Shown: piece by piece, positions 1 through 10,975 of the stretch
Layout of the letters: each line of letters begins with the position of its first letter
Position numbering within the stretch: the stretch's first letter is position 1
Source of the DNA: Silene conica
Taxonomy: Eukaryota; Streptophyta; Magnoliopsida; Caryophyllales; Caryophyllaceae
Direction: 5' to 3'
Length of the DNA stretch: 64,000 nucleotides
Assembly: GCA_029255685.2 (NCBI GenBank)
Contig: CM055311.2
Location: 15,001-79,000, forward strand
Made by a program: the position numbers and the translations under genes
The notes under the pieces: model-generated
Seen by the model: the letters and a program-made list of their open reading frames with translations, nothing else
The model's database searches: none
Told to the model about the DNA's origin: nothing

Positions 1-73
1 TTATTTTATTTCTCATTGGGTATAAATGTCAAAGAATATGTATGCAATAGTGTAATTAGTAGACAATGGAATG

Positions 74-150
74 ACGTTGGTGTAGTGGTTAAAGTAATGC
101 ATTATATATTGTAGTCCTGAGTTCGAATCCTACTACTGATATTTTTTTTT
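74..150 (+). repeat. tRNA-derived SINE-like sequence
   Basis: A Pol III-like split promoter is visible: an A-box-like TGTAGTGGTTAA at 81-92 and a good B box GAGTTCGAATCC at 119-130, followed within 20 nt by long T runs that would terminate Pol III. The 3' arm does not fold into a convincing acceptor stem with the 5' end, so this is not a functional tRNA gene. A SINE head or a decayed tRNA copy fits best. Confidence 0.4.
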
Positions 151-160
151 CTTTTTTTTC

Positions 161-700
161 CCATCTAAAGCCGCGCTGGTCCTTTCTTGGTTGCGCTCAA
201 GTTTCCCTCACTTTTCTCTTCTTAGTTGCTCTTTCTGACATGCATGGACCTTAGAGTACCTTGGTGGGGAAATGTTAAGTTTCGGGCACTTCTCTGCGAA
301 AGCGTAGATAAGAACAACGACAACTTTACATCGTCTATCAAACTAAAACTATAAGCGGAAGCTAAACACATGACTCGACCCTAGACGAGCTGCTACCAAT
401 CTACTTCCCCGCCAGCCAACTCAATACGTTGAATATAATTTTGCGAACCCGAACCAAGGTACTCTCATACCGGGGTTGGGTTAGGGCGATTCCCGAGTAA
501 TAGAGATTTAGCGTCGTATGGCGAGAAGCTAGAGAGGGAAAGTGCATATCGAGGCAGTGACGGGTAGTTAGGAGGGTGTAGGAGGGTGTAAGAGTGACAG
601 GGCTCTTTACTCGCGGAACTCCCTTCCGCAGTTGTAACAACATTGCCTCCAAATTTTCACACAACCGAATTTTCTGCAGGGTCATACGTCATGACATATT
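161..700. other. unassigned stretch
   Basis: No recognisable protein, RNA or repeat. Minus-strand frames here are short and interrupted. The stretch may be the decayed continuation of the Gypsy-1 fragment beyond its protease, but no reverse transcriptase motif can be seen. Confidence 0.3.
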
Positions 701-761
701 GCCTTGATGTCCTTTTCATCACCTTTGGCTCCTTTTCCTTGGGATTCGTTTCTACGGCTTT

Positions 762-1442
762 CTATGCTAACCAACCCCATCCATCCGGGTTGTAGTCCAG
801 TTCAGTTCCTGCATCAGAAATGACCATAAAATCGTCCTCTATCTTGCTCTGAAATTGAGGCAAAGGTGTCAGTTCTATCATTTCTAAAGCATCCGCAGAA
901 TCGTCATCAGACATAGAATAGCAAAGAATAACCGACATAGAAGACCGTGACGTGCTAATCTGCCTAAAAATGAGGTCCTCCCCACCCACCTGAAAGGTCA
1001 GTGTCTTGGTACCTACGTCTATCGCTGCTTTTGCAGTGTGCAGAAAAGGTCTCCCTAAGATGATCGGAGTATACGAATCCTCCGGAATGTCTAAGACCGC
1101 GAAATCTACGGGTATAAAGAACTCTCCTACCTGAACAGGAATGTCCTCTAAAACTTCTAAGGGTCTCGAGACACTACGGCCTGCCATTTGAACGGTCATG
1201 TTTGTGCATCTGAACTTAGAAAAACCCAATTTGGTTGCTAATGATAGGGCTAACACACTAACACTTGCCCCTAAATCACACAATACATTGTCAATCAAAT
1301 GGGTTCCGACCTTACAAGGAACTAAAAAGCTTCCCGGGTCAGCCAACTTGGGTGGACTCTTATTTTCGAGGAATGCATAACACTCCTTTGTCAAAGCTAC
1401 GGTCTCGGTCATTTCCACAGTTCGTTTCCGCATAAGAATCAC
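762..1442 (-). pseudogene. Ty3/gypsy aspartic protease fragment
   Basis: The retroviral-type protease would cut the Gag-Pol polyprotein in virus-like particles. The active-site triad appears as CDLGASVSV, with Leu in place of the usual Thr of DTG, which is normal for this plant clade. Typical flanks are LADPGSFLVPC upstream and PIILGRPFLHTAKAAID downstream. About 225 codons are open. The first residues join to gag through a one-base frameshift near 1438, and a stop lies just after the protease, so no RT fusion is encoded. Assignment to a plant gypsy protease is secure; function is lost. Confidence 0.85.
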
Positions 1443-2145
1443 GCATAAACTTTATGTAAGAAGGTACCTTTAAGAGTAGCTCCATAAATGGTACGTGAAC
1501 CTTCAATTCTCGCAAAGTATCTGAGAATCTCGCGAGCTCCTTTCCGACTAACCTCGTTGGGTAGGGAACGTCTCTCAGATTAACACGACGATCCACACCC
1601 TGCTTCTCCTATTCAGCTTGTTCTTTTCTCGCTTTTCTTTTCTTTTCTGAATAGCACTCAATCGAGTGCTTTTTGCCATCAGATCAACCGATCGAGTGAT
1701 CTCCATCTCTACATTGCTCGATCGAGCAAGTGGTACTGCTCGATCAAGGACCTGACTCGATTGAGCTCTGGTATTTGCTCGATCGAGTGAATCCTCGAAA
1801 TTTTCAGTCGATCGAGCTCTGACATCTGCTCGATCGACTCCTGCTACCGTTACAACTTCTTCTACACTAAATTCTACACCTTTCTACCTAGAAATTTCAA
1901 CACTTGGCACCTCATACTTGCCCCGGTGGTCGGGATGATTGTTTAACCGCTAATTGAGCGATTTACGACTCGAACAACTTCATTGATGCATCTATATCTT
2001 GCATTTGTGAAGCCAAGGATTGAATTATGGTCTTCAACTCACTGATCTCTGAATTTCCTCCAGATGAGGAAGCACCAACTTGTGACGGGTGAAATTGTTG
2101 GGATTTTTGAAATCCTTGTTGGTTACGGTGAGGGGGGATGTAGTT
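1438..2145 (-). pseudogene. Ty3/gypsy gag C-terminal remnant
   Basis: The stretch nearest the protease (1438-1596) encodes the conserved end of gag with the segment VPFMELLLKVPSYIKFM. Upstream (1900-2145) further gag-like text, such as SELKTIIQSLASQMQ and ESQIAQLAVKQSSRPPGQV, is interrupted by stop codons. Between them lies the palindrome array at 1653-1843. The N-terminal gag domain is missing because the LINE begins at 2146. Read as nonfunctional. Confidence 0.7.
1653..1843. repeat. array of eight TCGATCGA-like palindromes
   Basis: Eight self-complementary sites built on TCGATCGA occur at roughly 20-30 nt spacing. Examples are AGCACTCAATCGAGTGCT (1653-1670), the perfect 16-bp palindrome TTGCTCGATCGAGCAA (1714-1729), TGCTCGATCGAGTGA (from about 1776) and CAGTCGATCGAGCTCTG (1805-1821). 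The spacers between sites differ, so this is not a simple tandem repeat. It sits in the gag-protease spacer of Gypsy-1. Confidence 0.75.
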
Positions 2146-2210
2146 CTTTTTTTTTTTCTTTTTTTTTTTGCTTAAATGTAAGCATTTTCATTATATCTTC
2201 AAAGAACAAA

Positions 2211-2313
2211 TCTGACTAACCATTGACTAACCATTGACGGTCAGTACATGACATTTTAGTACATGAATTTGGAATCTGACTAACCATTGACGGTCAGTAC
2301 ATGACATTTTAGT
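2211..2313 (-). repeat. tandem duplication in LINE 3' UTR
   Basis: A block reading CTGACTAACCATTGAC...GGTCAGTACATGACATTTTAG occurs twice, at 2211-2273 and 2274-2313. The first copy also holds an internal 11-bp duplication of TAACCATTGAC. It lies between the LINE coding end and its poly(A) tail. Confidence 0.75.
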
Positions 2314-2350
2314 AGGTCTATTAGCAGCAAATCTGCCTCTTATCTCTTCT

Positions 2351-3109
2351 TTAATCAGTTTTGCAATCATCGATCTTCATATCAACACGAGCACCATTTC
2401 TTTGCATCCACACATGATACCAGCATGCAATAAGAGTGGCCGTTGTGAGCATTTTCCTGTATCTGCCCCATCGTTTACCTGCAATACCATCTATGAAATC
2501 CTTTGATCCTAAATCAGCTCCTAACCAAATCCCCAACAGACTCAAAATTTTCTAACTGTAACCACAATCTGTAAACAAATGCTGATGGTCCTCTGTCTGG
2601 GTAAGACATATGCAACATTTATCATCTGCACATACATTGAATTTGAACAATTTATCCTTAAGCTTCAAAGCATTCTGTTTAACCATCCATGCCACAAAAC
2701 AATGTTTAGGAACAGCCATCCTACACCACACAACTCTGTGCCATCTGACCTCTTCTCTTTTCTCTCTTAGCCACTTATAGCAACTAGCCACAGAATAACA
2801 ACCCCCACTGTGAGTCCAGATCCCATCCACAATCCCAGCCTTGACACTCTCCTTCACACAACATATTTTCCTCCAGTACCAGCAACAGTTAGACGGAGGA
2901 TTATAATCATACCAATTTTCCTGTTTCATATAGATGTGATTCACCCATTTCACCCAAAGCCTCTTAGGATGAGCCACAATCCACCAGACTAATTTACCAA
3001 CCAATGCCATATTCCACACCTGCCCTTGTTTCAAATCTAAACCAACCTCTTTCTTTGGAACACAGATTTTATACCACCCCACAGCTGGTATTCTATGAAA
3101 TTCCTGCAC
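2351..3109 (-). pseudogene. LINE C-terminal domain (zf-RVT type)
   Basis: Two adjacent open segments (2552-3109 and 2351-2545) encode the C-terminal part of a plant L1 ORF2. Visible marks are a Trp-rich region and the Cys/His cluster CCICLTQTEDHQHLFTDC, typical of the zf-RVT domain that follows the RT in plant LINEs. A stop separates the two segments and a frame change separates them from the RT around 3040-3109. The exact role of this domain is not established; nucleic-acid binding is presumed. Confidence 0.75.
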
Positions 3110-4701
3110 AGGCTCTCAACTCGTTTCACTACTGTTTTAGGCAAAACAAACATCGAAGCCCAATAGCTATGCATTGTTGACAACACTGATTGCACTAGTA
3201 CTACTCTTCCTGCATAGGACATATGTTTAGTACCAAAACTCCTGATTTTATCAGTGATTTTGGTAATCAAGCAATCACAGTCCTTCCTTTTTAGTCTACC
3301 AGCAGTTATGGGTACACCAAGATACTTAAAAGGTAGAAAACCCTCCTGAAAACCAGAGACCTTCAAAATATCATTCTTCAAATCATCCCCAGCTCCACTA
3401 AAATAACAACAAGACTTCATATTGTTCATCCTCAAACCTGAAGCTTTTGAAAATGTAGCAAAGGCCCTGAGCAAAAGCATAATTGAAGTAGCATTCCCTT
3501 TGCAAAACATAAGTACATAATTGAACTCCATCTTCTCAGTCGCATAACTCAAAATTCTGCTAAGATACTCCATACTCAAGATGAACATCAGAGGTGACAT
3601 AGGATCTCCCTATCGCAAACCTTTCTTTCCTTTGAAAAAACCAAACACATCTCCATTTAATGACAAGGAAAAAGAGGGAGTGGTAACACACTCCATTATC
3701 AATTTATGAACCTTATCAGGAAAATTGAAAGCCTCAAGCAAATCATCTAAGAAACTCCAACTGACTGAATCATACGCCTTCATCAAATCCATCTTAAACA
3801 TACAACGAGGAGAAATATGTTGCCTATTATACTGCTTCACAAGGTCTTGACATATTAATATGTTCTCAATAATACTCCTCCCTTTAATGAACCCCCCTTG
3901 ATTCAAACTAATAAGCTCAGGTAAAACTCTCGACAACCTATTACATATGATCTTAGTTATGCATTTGTACAAAACATTGCAACAAGCAATGGGTCTGTAC
4001 TGGCTGACATGAGTAGGCATCTTTATTTTGGGAATTAAGGTCAGAATAGTAGCATTTACCTGTTTCAGTAACTTCCCTGTTCTAAACACATCCTTCACTG
4101 CCTCACACACCTCCTCCCCAATGACACTCCACGAATCCTTAAAGAAGAGCTTTGTGGTCAGGAATAGAGAACAAAACTTTCTGGATTTCTTCATTTGTCA
4201 CTTCACTACTCAGCCATTCTACATGAACATCAGAACAGACAGTCCCTGAACGAATTATCTGCTTATTCAGCTTCTCAGTCACAGCTTCTTCTCCCAGCAA
4301 GTGTTTATAATACTGCAGAAAAGCCTCCTGGATACGAGTTGGCTCATCATGAACTACATTGTCATTATCTTGAATCATCACAACTTGATTCCTTATAAAA
4401 AATTTCTTGATCACCCATGAAAAAATTTTGAGTTGCAATCTCCATCTTTCACCCAATCAATTTTTGCTTTCTGTTTTAAGAATAGGTAACTTGCCTGCTT
4501 ACATTCCTTATACTTCTCAAGAGCAGCCTTCTCTTTTGCTACCCACTCCTCCTCTCCCATATGATGGACTATATCAGCTTGAATTTCATGAACCTCCTTC
4601 AAAGCCATTATAGTTCTCTTTTCCACATCCTCAAAATATTCCTTATTAAAACTCTTGAGATGATATTTCAAACATTTCAACTTCTTTACTAGGCAATACA
4701 T
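3037..4701 (-). pseudogene. LINE reverse transcriptase, broken
   Basis: RT would copy LINE RNA at a nicked target. The N-terminal part shows YRPIACCNVLYKCITKII, LNQGGFIKGRSI and FKMDLMKAYDSVSW, the last containing a catalytic Asp, then the RQGDP box with a TAG stop in place of the Gln codon (3610-3612). In the following segment the expected (F/Y)ADD catalytic box is absent: the text goes from MEFNY directly to VLMFCKGN, an apparent in-frame loss of about 20 residues. A coiled, charged linker (4411-4701) joins the RT to the endonuclease in a shifted frame. Clearly dead. Confidence 0.85.
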
Positions 4702-4728
4702 TCTTGTCCCCTGGAACCTAGTATCCCA

Positions 4729-5519
4729 TCACTGTGTCAGACAACCTACATACTCTTTGGCCTTCCCCCACATATTATAATATTTAAAAGGCTTCTTATA
4801 ACTATCCACTTCACTTCTACTCCTCAGCACACAAGGAGTATGATCAAAATCACCCTCAGGCATATAATGAGCATACATATCTTGCATTTCCACACTCCAC
4901 TCCTTATTAATGAGAGATCTGTCCAGTCTACTATATGATCTAGTATCAAAATCCTGTTTATTGTTCCACGTATAATGGGCACCAATAGTAGGACTATCAA
5001 ATAGTTCACAAAAATCCACACACTTGCTGAATTCCTCAATCTCAACATCACTACACATTCCTCCCAGCCTCTCAGAATGGTCTAGTACTGTGTTAAAGTC
5101 ACCACAGACTAGCCAGGGACCCTGCACCACATTATACCAATTCTGTAACTGCATCCATAACATCTGCCTACCTACATAATCATTCAGCCCATACACCATT
5201 GATAACCAAAACATTTTATTCGTAGCAATTCAGTAACCTTCATGTTAATACATTGAGCAGAATAGTCAAAAAAATCAATAGTAAACACAACAGGATTCCA
5301 CAGAACCCATATCCTCCCACCTTTATGCCATCTATTGTTTGTTGACAAGCTCCACCCATCCATCAAAATTCCATTCAAATGTTTTAGAGACACAGATTTA
5401 ATCTTTGTCTCTAGGAGCCCAAATAATCCCACCTTATTCATATGGATAAACCATTTAATAAACTTTTGCTTGGATGGATTATTGAGTCCCCTGACATTCC
5501 AGAAACCTAGTTTATACAT
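4729..5519 (-). pseudogene. LINE AP-type endonuclease
   Basis: The endonuclease/exonuclease/phosphatase fold nicks the target DNA for LINE insertion. Motifs in order: FWNVRGLNNPSKQKF, LLETKIK (metal-binding Glu), WLVCGDFNTVLDHSERLGG (GDFN), YTWNN, SRLDRSLIN and a C-terminal FDHTPCVL (His of the catalytic pair). The domain is split into two frames that overlap around 5184-5214 with one shift. A TAG-rich junction at about 4702-4728 separates it from the RT linker. Confidence 0.85.
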
Positions 5520-5638
5520 CCCCCACCCCCCTGGTGAGGAACATTACCACTCGTCCCAATACCTACCTTGGGTGTGTTTGATCTATTGAGAGCCTCCAAA
5601 AAAGTCTGTTGTCCAAAAATGCGACTACTACAAGCTCC

Positions 5639-5920
5639 TTAAGTTCCTTCCTGCCTACTCACTCTAATATTAGGTCTAACAGGTGAATTCCCCATTGAGT
5701 AAGATCCATTCCTGTTCCATATCACTGGAGTTTTCAATGAGATTTCAGCCTGAATAGGTAATTGTTCAGTCTGCACAGGTTGTTCCACAATCTTAGGTTT
5801 CCAAACTTGGTTAACTCTTTTCTTTGGTTCATTCCCTTTCTTCCTCCTGCATTCCTTAATGCTATGTCCAACACCATTGCACCCCTGACACAAAACTGGC
5901 CGCCATTCATACTCTACCTC
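5639..5920 (-). pseudogene. LINE ORF1 C-terminal zinc-knuckle fragment
   Basis: The segment VEYEWRPVLCQGCNGVGHS with a following KEC forms a CCHC zinc knuckle, as in the RNA-binding ORF1 proteins of plant L1 elements. A basic, Gln/Pro-rich tail follows. The N-terminal part of ORF1 is missing: upstream of EYEW the minus frame stops at once where CACTA sequence starts. The interval 5520-5638 is the ORF1-ORF2 spacer. Confidence 0.75.
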
Positions 5921-5921
5921 C

Positions 5922-7640
5922 AGTTAAGGTCTTATGGTATTTGCCAATTATACCGAGGTTAATGAGGCTTTTTGCAAATCCAAAGGATGCAAACTATTTG
6001 GTGTGGCATCACGAAGAGAGAAATAAAGATGGTAAACTACGACATGTGGCAGATGCACCCCAATGGAGAAAAATTGATAGAACCTTTCCTGAATTTGGTG
6101 GAGAGCCTAGGAATTTAAGACTAGGGCTTTGTACTGATGGAATTAATCCTTTTGGGACTCTTAGTACCCAACATAGCAGTTGGCCAGTAATGCTAATAAT
6201 TTACAATCTGCCTCCTTGGCTTACAACAAAGAGTAAATATATTTTACTTACGCTCCTAATATCGGGTCCTAAACAACCTGGTAATGACATAGACGTATAT
6301 TTGGCGCCACTAATAGAAGACTTGAAGTTGTTATGGAATGTTGGTGTGAGGGTGTTTGATGCAGCTACCGGCTCACACTTTCAAATGCGTGCTATGCTAT
6401 ATTGTACAATTAATGATTTCCCAGCTTATAGAAACCTTTCTGGTTATAGGCTGAAGACTGCCAAGGGGTGCCCCGTTTGTTGTGATGACACTGAATCTGA
6501 ATGGCTGGAGAATTGTGGGAAATATGTATACACGGATAGTCGTCGATTTCTTCCCGAAAATCATCCATATCGTAAGAGAAAGAAGGCATTCTATGGAAGA
6601 ACTGAGCACCGACCACCTCCTTTATTTTTGAGCGGAGAAGAGTATCACAAGCGAGTTATGAATATCAGCACAAAATTTGGAAAACCGTACAAACCTCCAC
6701 CAGATGGGGTGTACCACACAAAGAGGTCCATCTTTTGGGACCTACCATATTGGGAGCACTTATCGGTTAGGCATTGTATTGATGTCATGCACGTAGAGAA
6801 GAATGTGTTTGATAGTATCATTGGCACTTTGCTGAACATGCCTAATAAGACCAAGGATGGGGTCAAAGCTAGATATGACATGGTTGCTAGGGGGCGTGTC
6901 GAGGTAGAACCAGTTGAAAGGGGGAACCGTACTTACCTACCCCCGACTTCCACAACTTTATCGAAGGAGGAAAAGGTGGCATTGTGTGAGTCTTTAAAGG
7001 GTATGAAGGTACTGCATGGATATTCCTCCAACATAAGTCGTCTTGTGTCATTAAAAGATCTGAAGTTAGTGGGACTAAAATCTCATGATTGTCATGTTCT
7101 GTTGACACAGCTTCTCCCTGTGGCTATTCGGTCCGTTTTACCTAAACATGTTAGACAAGTGATCACTAAGCTTTGCATATTCTTTAGTGCAATTAATGCT
7201 AAAGACATTGATTCGGAGTCTTTAGATAAGCTACAAGCTGATATCATTGTGACACTTTGCGAACTTGAAATGTACTTTCCCATCAGTTTTTTCGACATTA
7301 TGGTTCACTTAATCATCCATTTGGTTAGAGAAATTAAACTGTGTGGCCCGGTGTTCCTCAGAAACATGTGGGCTATGGAGCGAGAGATGGGGACGTATAA
7401 GAGGCGAGTGAAGAATCGGTATCGACCCGAGGCTAGTATTGTTGAAGCGACTGTTGCTTGTGAGACACTTGGGTTCTGCCAAGATTACTTGACCACTGTG
7501 CAATATATCGGACTCCCTACCTCTAGGCATGAGGGACGGCTACAAGGGAAGGGTACTTTGGGGAAAACGTTTATTACAGTTGACCGTGATTGTTTTGATA
7601 AGGCACATATGTATGTTTTGTAACACATGACTGAAGTTCA
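5922..7640 (+). pseudogene. TNP2-like CACTA transposase, first part
   Basis: TNP2 is the catalytic En/Spm transposase. The Transposase_21 domain starts truncated at IIPRLMRLFA and runs through LRLGLCTDGINPFG, SSWPVMLIIYNLPPW, LISGPKQPGNDIDVYLAPL and KGCPVC. The DUF4218-like domain follows with MYFPISFFDIMVHLIIHLV and AMEREMGTYKRRVKNR. The N-terminal region is missing. A TAA at 7621-7623 interrupts the frame, and 17 nt later Copia-1 is inserted with target duplication GTTCA (7636-7640). The reading frame continues unchanged beyond the insertion at 17203, so the TAA is a point nonsense change rather than the natural end. Confidence 0.93.
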
Positions 7641-8594
7641 TGTTGGAGTAAGTGTCCTCCACAATAATGTGATCACGTCAATTAAATATTAAATTGACAA
7701 ATATCTGTAAAAGAATATTCATGGGATGATTCTTTATCATAAGTCAACTGGTCAACATTAATCGGTAATGATTGGCTTGCTAGAGTTTGACATTACTGTC
7801 GTAATGACGGTGGTGACCAGTTGATCCCTTTAGGTCACACCTTTAGGAGAACTCTCTCAATAATAAATGAAATAACTGTATATGATACGAGTTAGTTCAA
7901 TTCTAGATTATGAATAAAATAAGGAGATAATTTATAATCAGATTATAAATTGTTTTAGTGATTGAAATGTCATCACTATCATTTATATGTTTATGAAACG
8001 TAAAGTTTGTTGAATGAATTATTTAAAGCTACAATTGTTGTAGTAATTAAATATATTATAAGTAATTAGTTAATTACTTATAATTACTTATAATTTACGA
8101 TAAAGAGTTTAAATGTTAAACTACAAACTACGTAAATTATGTTATTCTAGCTAATGTTCGTATGGGTCCATTGTGTGACATAGACCGTGTGATCTCACAC
8201 ACACAAACAAACATACACATTTTGTTATGGGAACATTAGAAAGACAAGGGATTAAATGTGAAGGCAAGCATGGGAAACATTTGATGTTGTAGAGGAGCCA
8301 ACCATTGGGCACTGTACCCATGGCTCACGGCCGAACCAAATGAAGGAACAAAAGAGAGTTTTGTTCTTTGGTTCCTCATCCAACTCATTTATTCACACTC
8401 AACTTAGGGTTTTGGTTGTTTAGAGAGAACAAAAGAAAGAAAATTAAATCATATTTTCTAACCCTAAAAACCGTGTGCCTCCTTGCATAATCTAGAGATT
8501 TTGTATGTTGATTCTAGCACAATAACATACAAATAAGTTGAGAGTAAGTGTGTCTTGGTGTTCATCTTTTGGAGACCATCATCTCTTTGAAGGT
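7641..8594 (+). repeat. Copia-1 5' LTR, 3'-truncated
   Basis: Matches the 3' LTR (16047-17000) base by base with a few substitutions until CTCTTTGAAGGT. There the 3' LTR continues for about 200 bp more, but this copy switches to internal leader sequence (GCCATTCGGAAAGGAG). The U5 end and the primer binding site are therefore deleted, with GGT shared at the junction. Confidence 0.9.
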
Positions 8595-9355
8595 GCCATT
8601 CGGAAAGGAGTTCCGATCAAGACGGTGTTTGCCTCGATTTGCGTGCCTCGTCAAGTTCAAGGGACCAAAGGAGTTGGTTTCCGAATTTGTACTCTTGTTA
8701 TTTCTTTTCTAGGATAAGGCCATACTAGGAATTTATTGTTTGCTTTATTTTGTTTTAATATGTTGCATGCATAGCCAAATCGCCATTAACATGTCATGCA
8801 TATCGAGTATCGGGTCTTCAACGTATCATTTTATTATCGATAATTCACCTAATTAGTTCACTTAAAGGGAGATAGATAATAATTGATAAGATCTCTTGCG
8901 TTTAAAATATTGAGACTTAGCCTTACCAAAGAGTATGGACCCATGAATCCCTTCTTCACAAACATGTAGGCTCGGCTAAACCGGGGTACTAAAATTGTCA
9001 CGTTGGGTAAGTGGGGTAATGAGGATTACACCTTGAAATTTGGTCGATCTCAACGAAAGTATTCGTAACCGTAGTTGCAATAAGTTCGGGCTAAAGATAA
9101 TTTTAAGAAAATTGTCGACCGAGAGTTCTAAGAGTAGAACCGATTAAAGGGTTAATCCACCAAATTATACCTATACGGGTTGAATCGGCTACACCGTGCC
9201 CGCATTAGTATGGGTTTGGGTCTCGGGATAGTTTACTTAATTGTGTAAGAGATCGTTAAGTAAATTTTAAACTTGTTTAAAATGTTTAACAAGTATTCAA
9301 ATGATGAACGTTAAATTTTTTCCTTCGTTTCCGTTTTTGTAGTTGTTTTATCGCA
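8595..9355 (+). other. Copia-1 leader (noncoding)
   Basis: No coding potential. It holds blocks conserved in the leaders of Copia-2 (about 26060-26780), Copia-4 (about 36620-37330) and partly Copia-5: GGCCATACTAGG, GCATGCATAGCCAAATCG, GTTCACTTAAAGG, TAGCCTTACCAAA, GAGAGTTCTA and TTTGGGTCTCGGGAT. A TTTTTGTAG just before the gag start resembles a 3' splice site and recurs before the gag starts of Copia-2 and Copia-4. Confidence 0.75.
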
Positions 9356-10975
9356 ATGGATTCATTCAACCCTATCACTATTGATTCTTGTCATAATGAT
9401 TTCGACGATATATGCAACCAAAACAACATTGATACTACTAGAGAAGTTCATTTCGGAACGGGTCCGGATGGCAGTATTAACTTCATTTCTTCTCTCCCAC
9501 CTCCCAAAGGTTCATTTCTTGACACGGCTTATATAGATGAGCTAAATGAAGAAATGGACGCCTTATACTTGAAGGAAAGAGCTTATGATGAAGCTAGTGG
9601 GAGTTCTAGCAAGAAAAGTCTTGCAAAGAATAAAAAGAAGAAGAGAAAGTTAGGGAAAGGGCGATGCCACTATTGTAGTGTCATGGGCCATTGGAGGAGG
9701 AATTGCCCCAAGTACTTACGTCATATCCAAGAAGGTCTTGTGATTCCGTTAGGTAATTCCAAATCTGAAATTTTTGTTATTGACATAAATTTTACATCCA
9801 ACACATCATGGGTATTGGATACCGGATGTGGTTCTCACCTTTGTAATCGTTTGCAGGGTTTAAGAGAAGTGGAGAAGGTGGACAAGGGTGATATGGATCT
9901 CCGACTTGGAAATGGAGCTCGGGTAGCGGCCACTTCTAAAGGAACTTGCACTCTTGCCTTGACGAGTGGATATGAGCTAAAACTTAATAATTGTTATTTT
10001 GTACCGTCTCTTTCCAAAAACATTATTTCAGTTGCAATGTTAGACATTGAGGGATATAATTTTTCCATTAAAGACAATTGTTGTGTAATTTCTAAGAATG
10101 ACATGGTAGTTGGCCGTCCCAATTCTATTAATGGAATCTATGTTTTGGAAACTACCGACTCGTCTAATAATGTCTACAACGTTAATAACAAAAGGATTAA
10201 AACAAGTGATCCAAATGAATCATATGTTTGGCATTGTCGACTTGGTCACATAAATGAAAATCGCATTAAAAGATTGGTAAAGACCAACATAATTAAACCA
10301 TTCGAATATGAATCTTATGGTACATGCGAAGCTTGCCTTCTAGGAAAGATGACTCGTAACCCCTTTAGTGGTAAAGGGACACGAGCCAGTGAGTTATTGG
10401 GACTAATACATACGGATGTATGCGGACCACTATCAATCACCGCTAGAGGCAATTATGACTATTTAATCACCTTCACCGATGGTTTAAGTAGGTATGGGTA
10501 TATCTACTTAATGAAGCATAAGAGTGAAGCTTTTACGAAATTTAAAGAATTTCAGAATGAAGTAGAGAACCAACTCGATAGGAAGATTAAAACATTACGA
10601 TCCGATCGTGGTGGAGAATATCTTTGCAATGAATTTGATTCACATCTAAAGGAGTGTGGCATTGTGTCACAACTTTCACCTCCAGGAACACCACAACTTA
10701 ATGGTGTGGCAGAAAGGAGGAATCGAACCTTATTGGATATGGTCCGATCAATGATGAGCCAAACTGATTTACCCAATTCATTTTGGGGATTTGCGATCCT
10801 CACCGCCATCAAATCGTTGAACAATAGTCCAACGAAAGCGACCGATAAGACTCTATATGAGATGTGGAAAGGAAAAGTTCCTAACTTATCCTATATGAAG
10901 ATATGGGGGTGCGATGCTTATGTCAAATCTAAAAATGATGACAAACTCGCACCAAGATCCGAAAAATGCATATTG
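9356..10975 (+). pseudogene. Copia-1 gag remnant, protease and integrase
   Basis: The ATG lies where the other elements start gag, but the first 105 residues do not match their capsid-like domain; they end in a Lys-rich stretch and the CCHC knuckle CHYCSVMGHWRRNC. The protease follows with WVLDTGCGSHLCN, then integrase with its HHCC zinc site (WHCRLGHI...CEACLLGK) and catalytic residues in HTDVCGP, LRSDRGGEY and GVAERRNRTLLDM. The frame is lost at about 10975 by a one-base deletion inside the integrase tail; the other frame starts at 10966. The capsid part of gag appears deleted or replaced. Confidence 0.9.

Larger units (their letters stand above)
701..2145 (-). mobile_element. Gypsy-1: decayed Ty3/gypsy gag-protease fragment (Athila/Tat-like)
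   Basis: The minus strand carries the C-terminal half of gag followed by an aspartic protease of the plant Athila/Tat type. The gag part is cut at 2145 by the poly(A) end of the LINE, and no RT, integrase or LTR follows downstream. Frames are broken by an indel near 1438 and by in-frame stops in gag. It is an old relic. The relation to Gypsy-2 (52941-56035) is clear from the shared protease motifs DLGASVSV and PIILGRPFLHTA. Confidence 0.8.
2146..5920 (-). mobile_element. L1-type LINE, 5'-truncated, with poly(A) tail
   Basis: In minus orientation the order is ORF1 zinc knuckle, AP-like endonuclease, reverse transcriptase, C-terminal zinc-finger domain (zf-RVT), 3' UTR and an A-rich tail (T run on the plus strand, 2146-2169). 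This is the canonical plant L1 order. The 5' end is lost inside ORF1 at about 5920, where CACTA transposase sequence begins. The left flank is gypsy gag and the right flank is CACTA, so no target duplication can be assigned. Multiple stops and shifts make it inactive. Confidence 0.9.

Noticed and set aside
74-150. Functional tRNA gene
   Set aside because: A and B boxes are present but no acceptor stem pairs; better read as a SINE-like relic.
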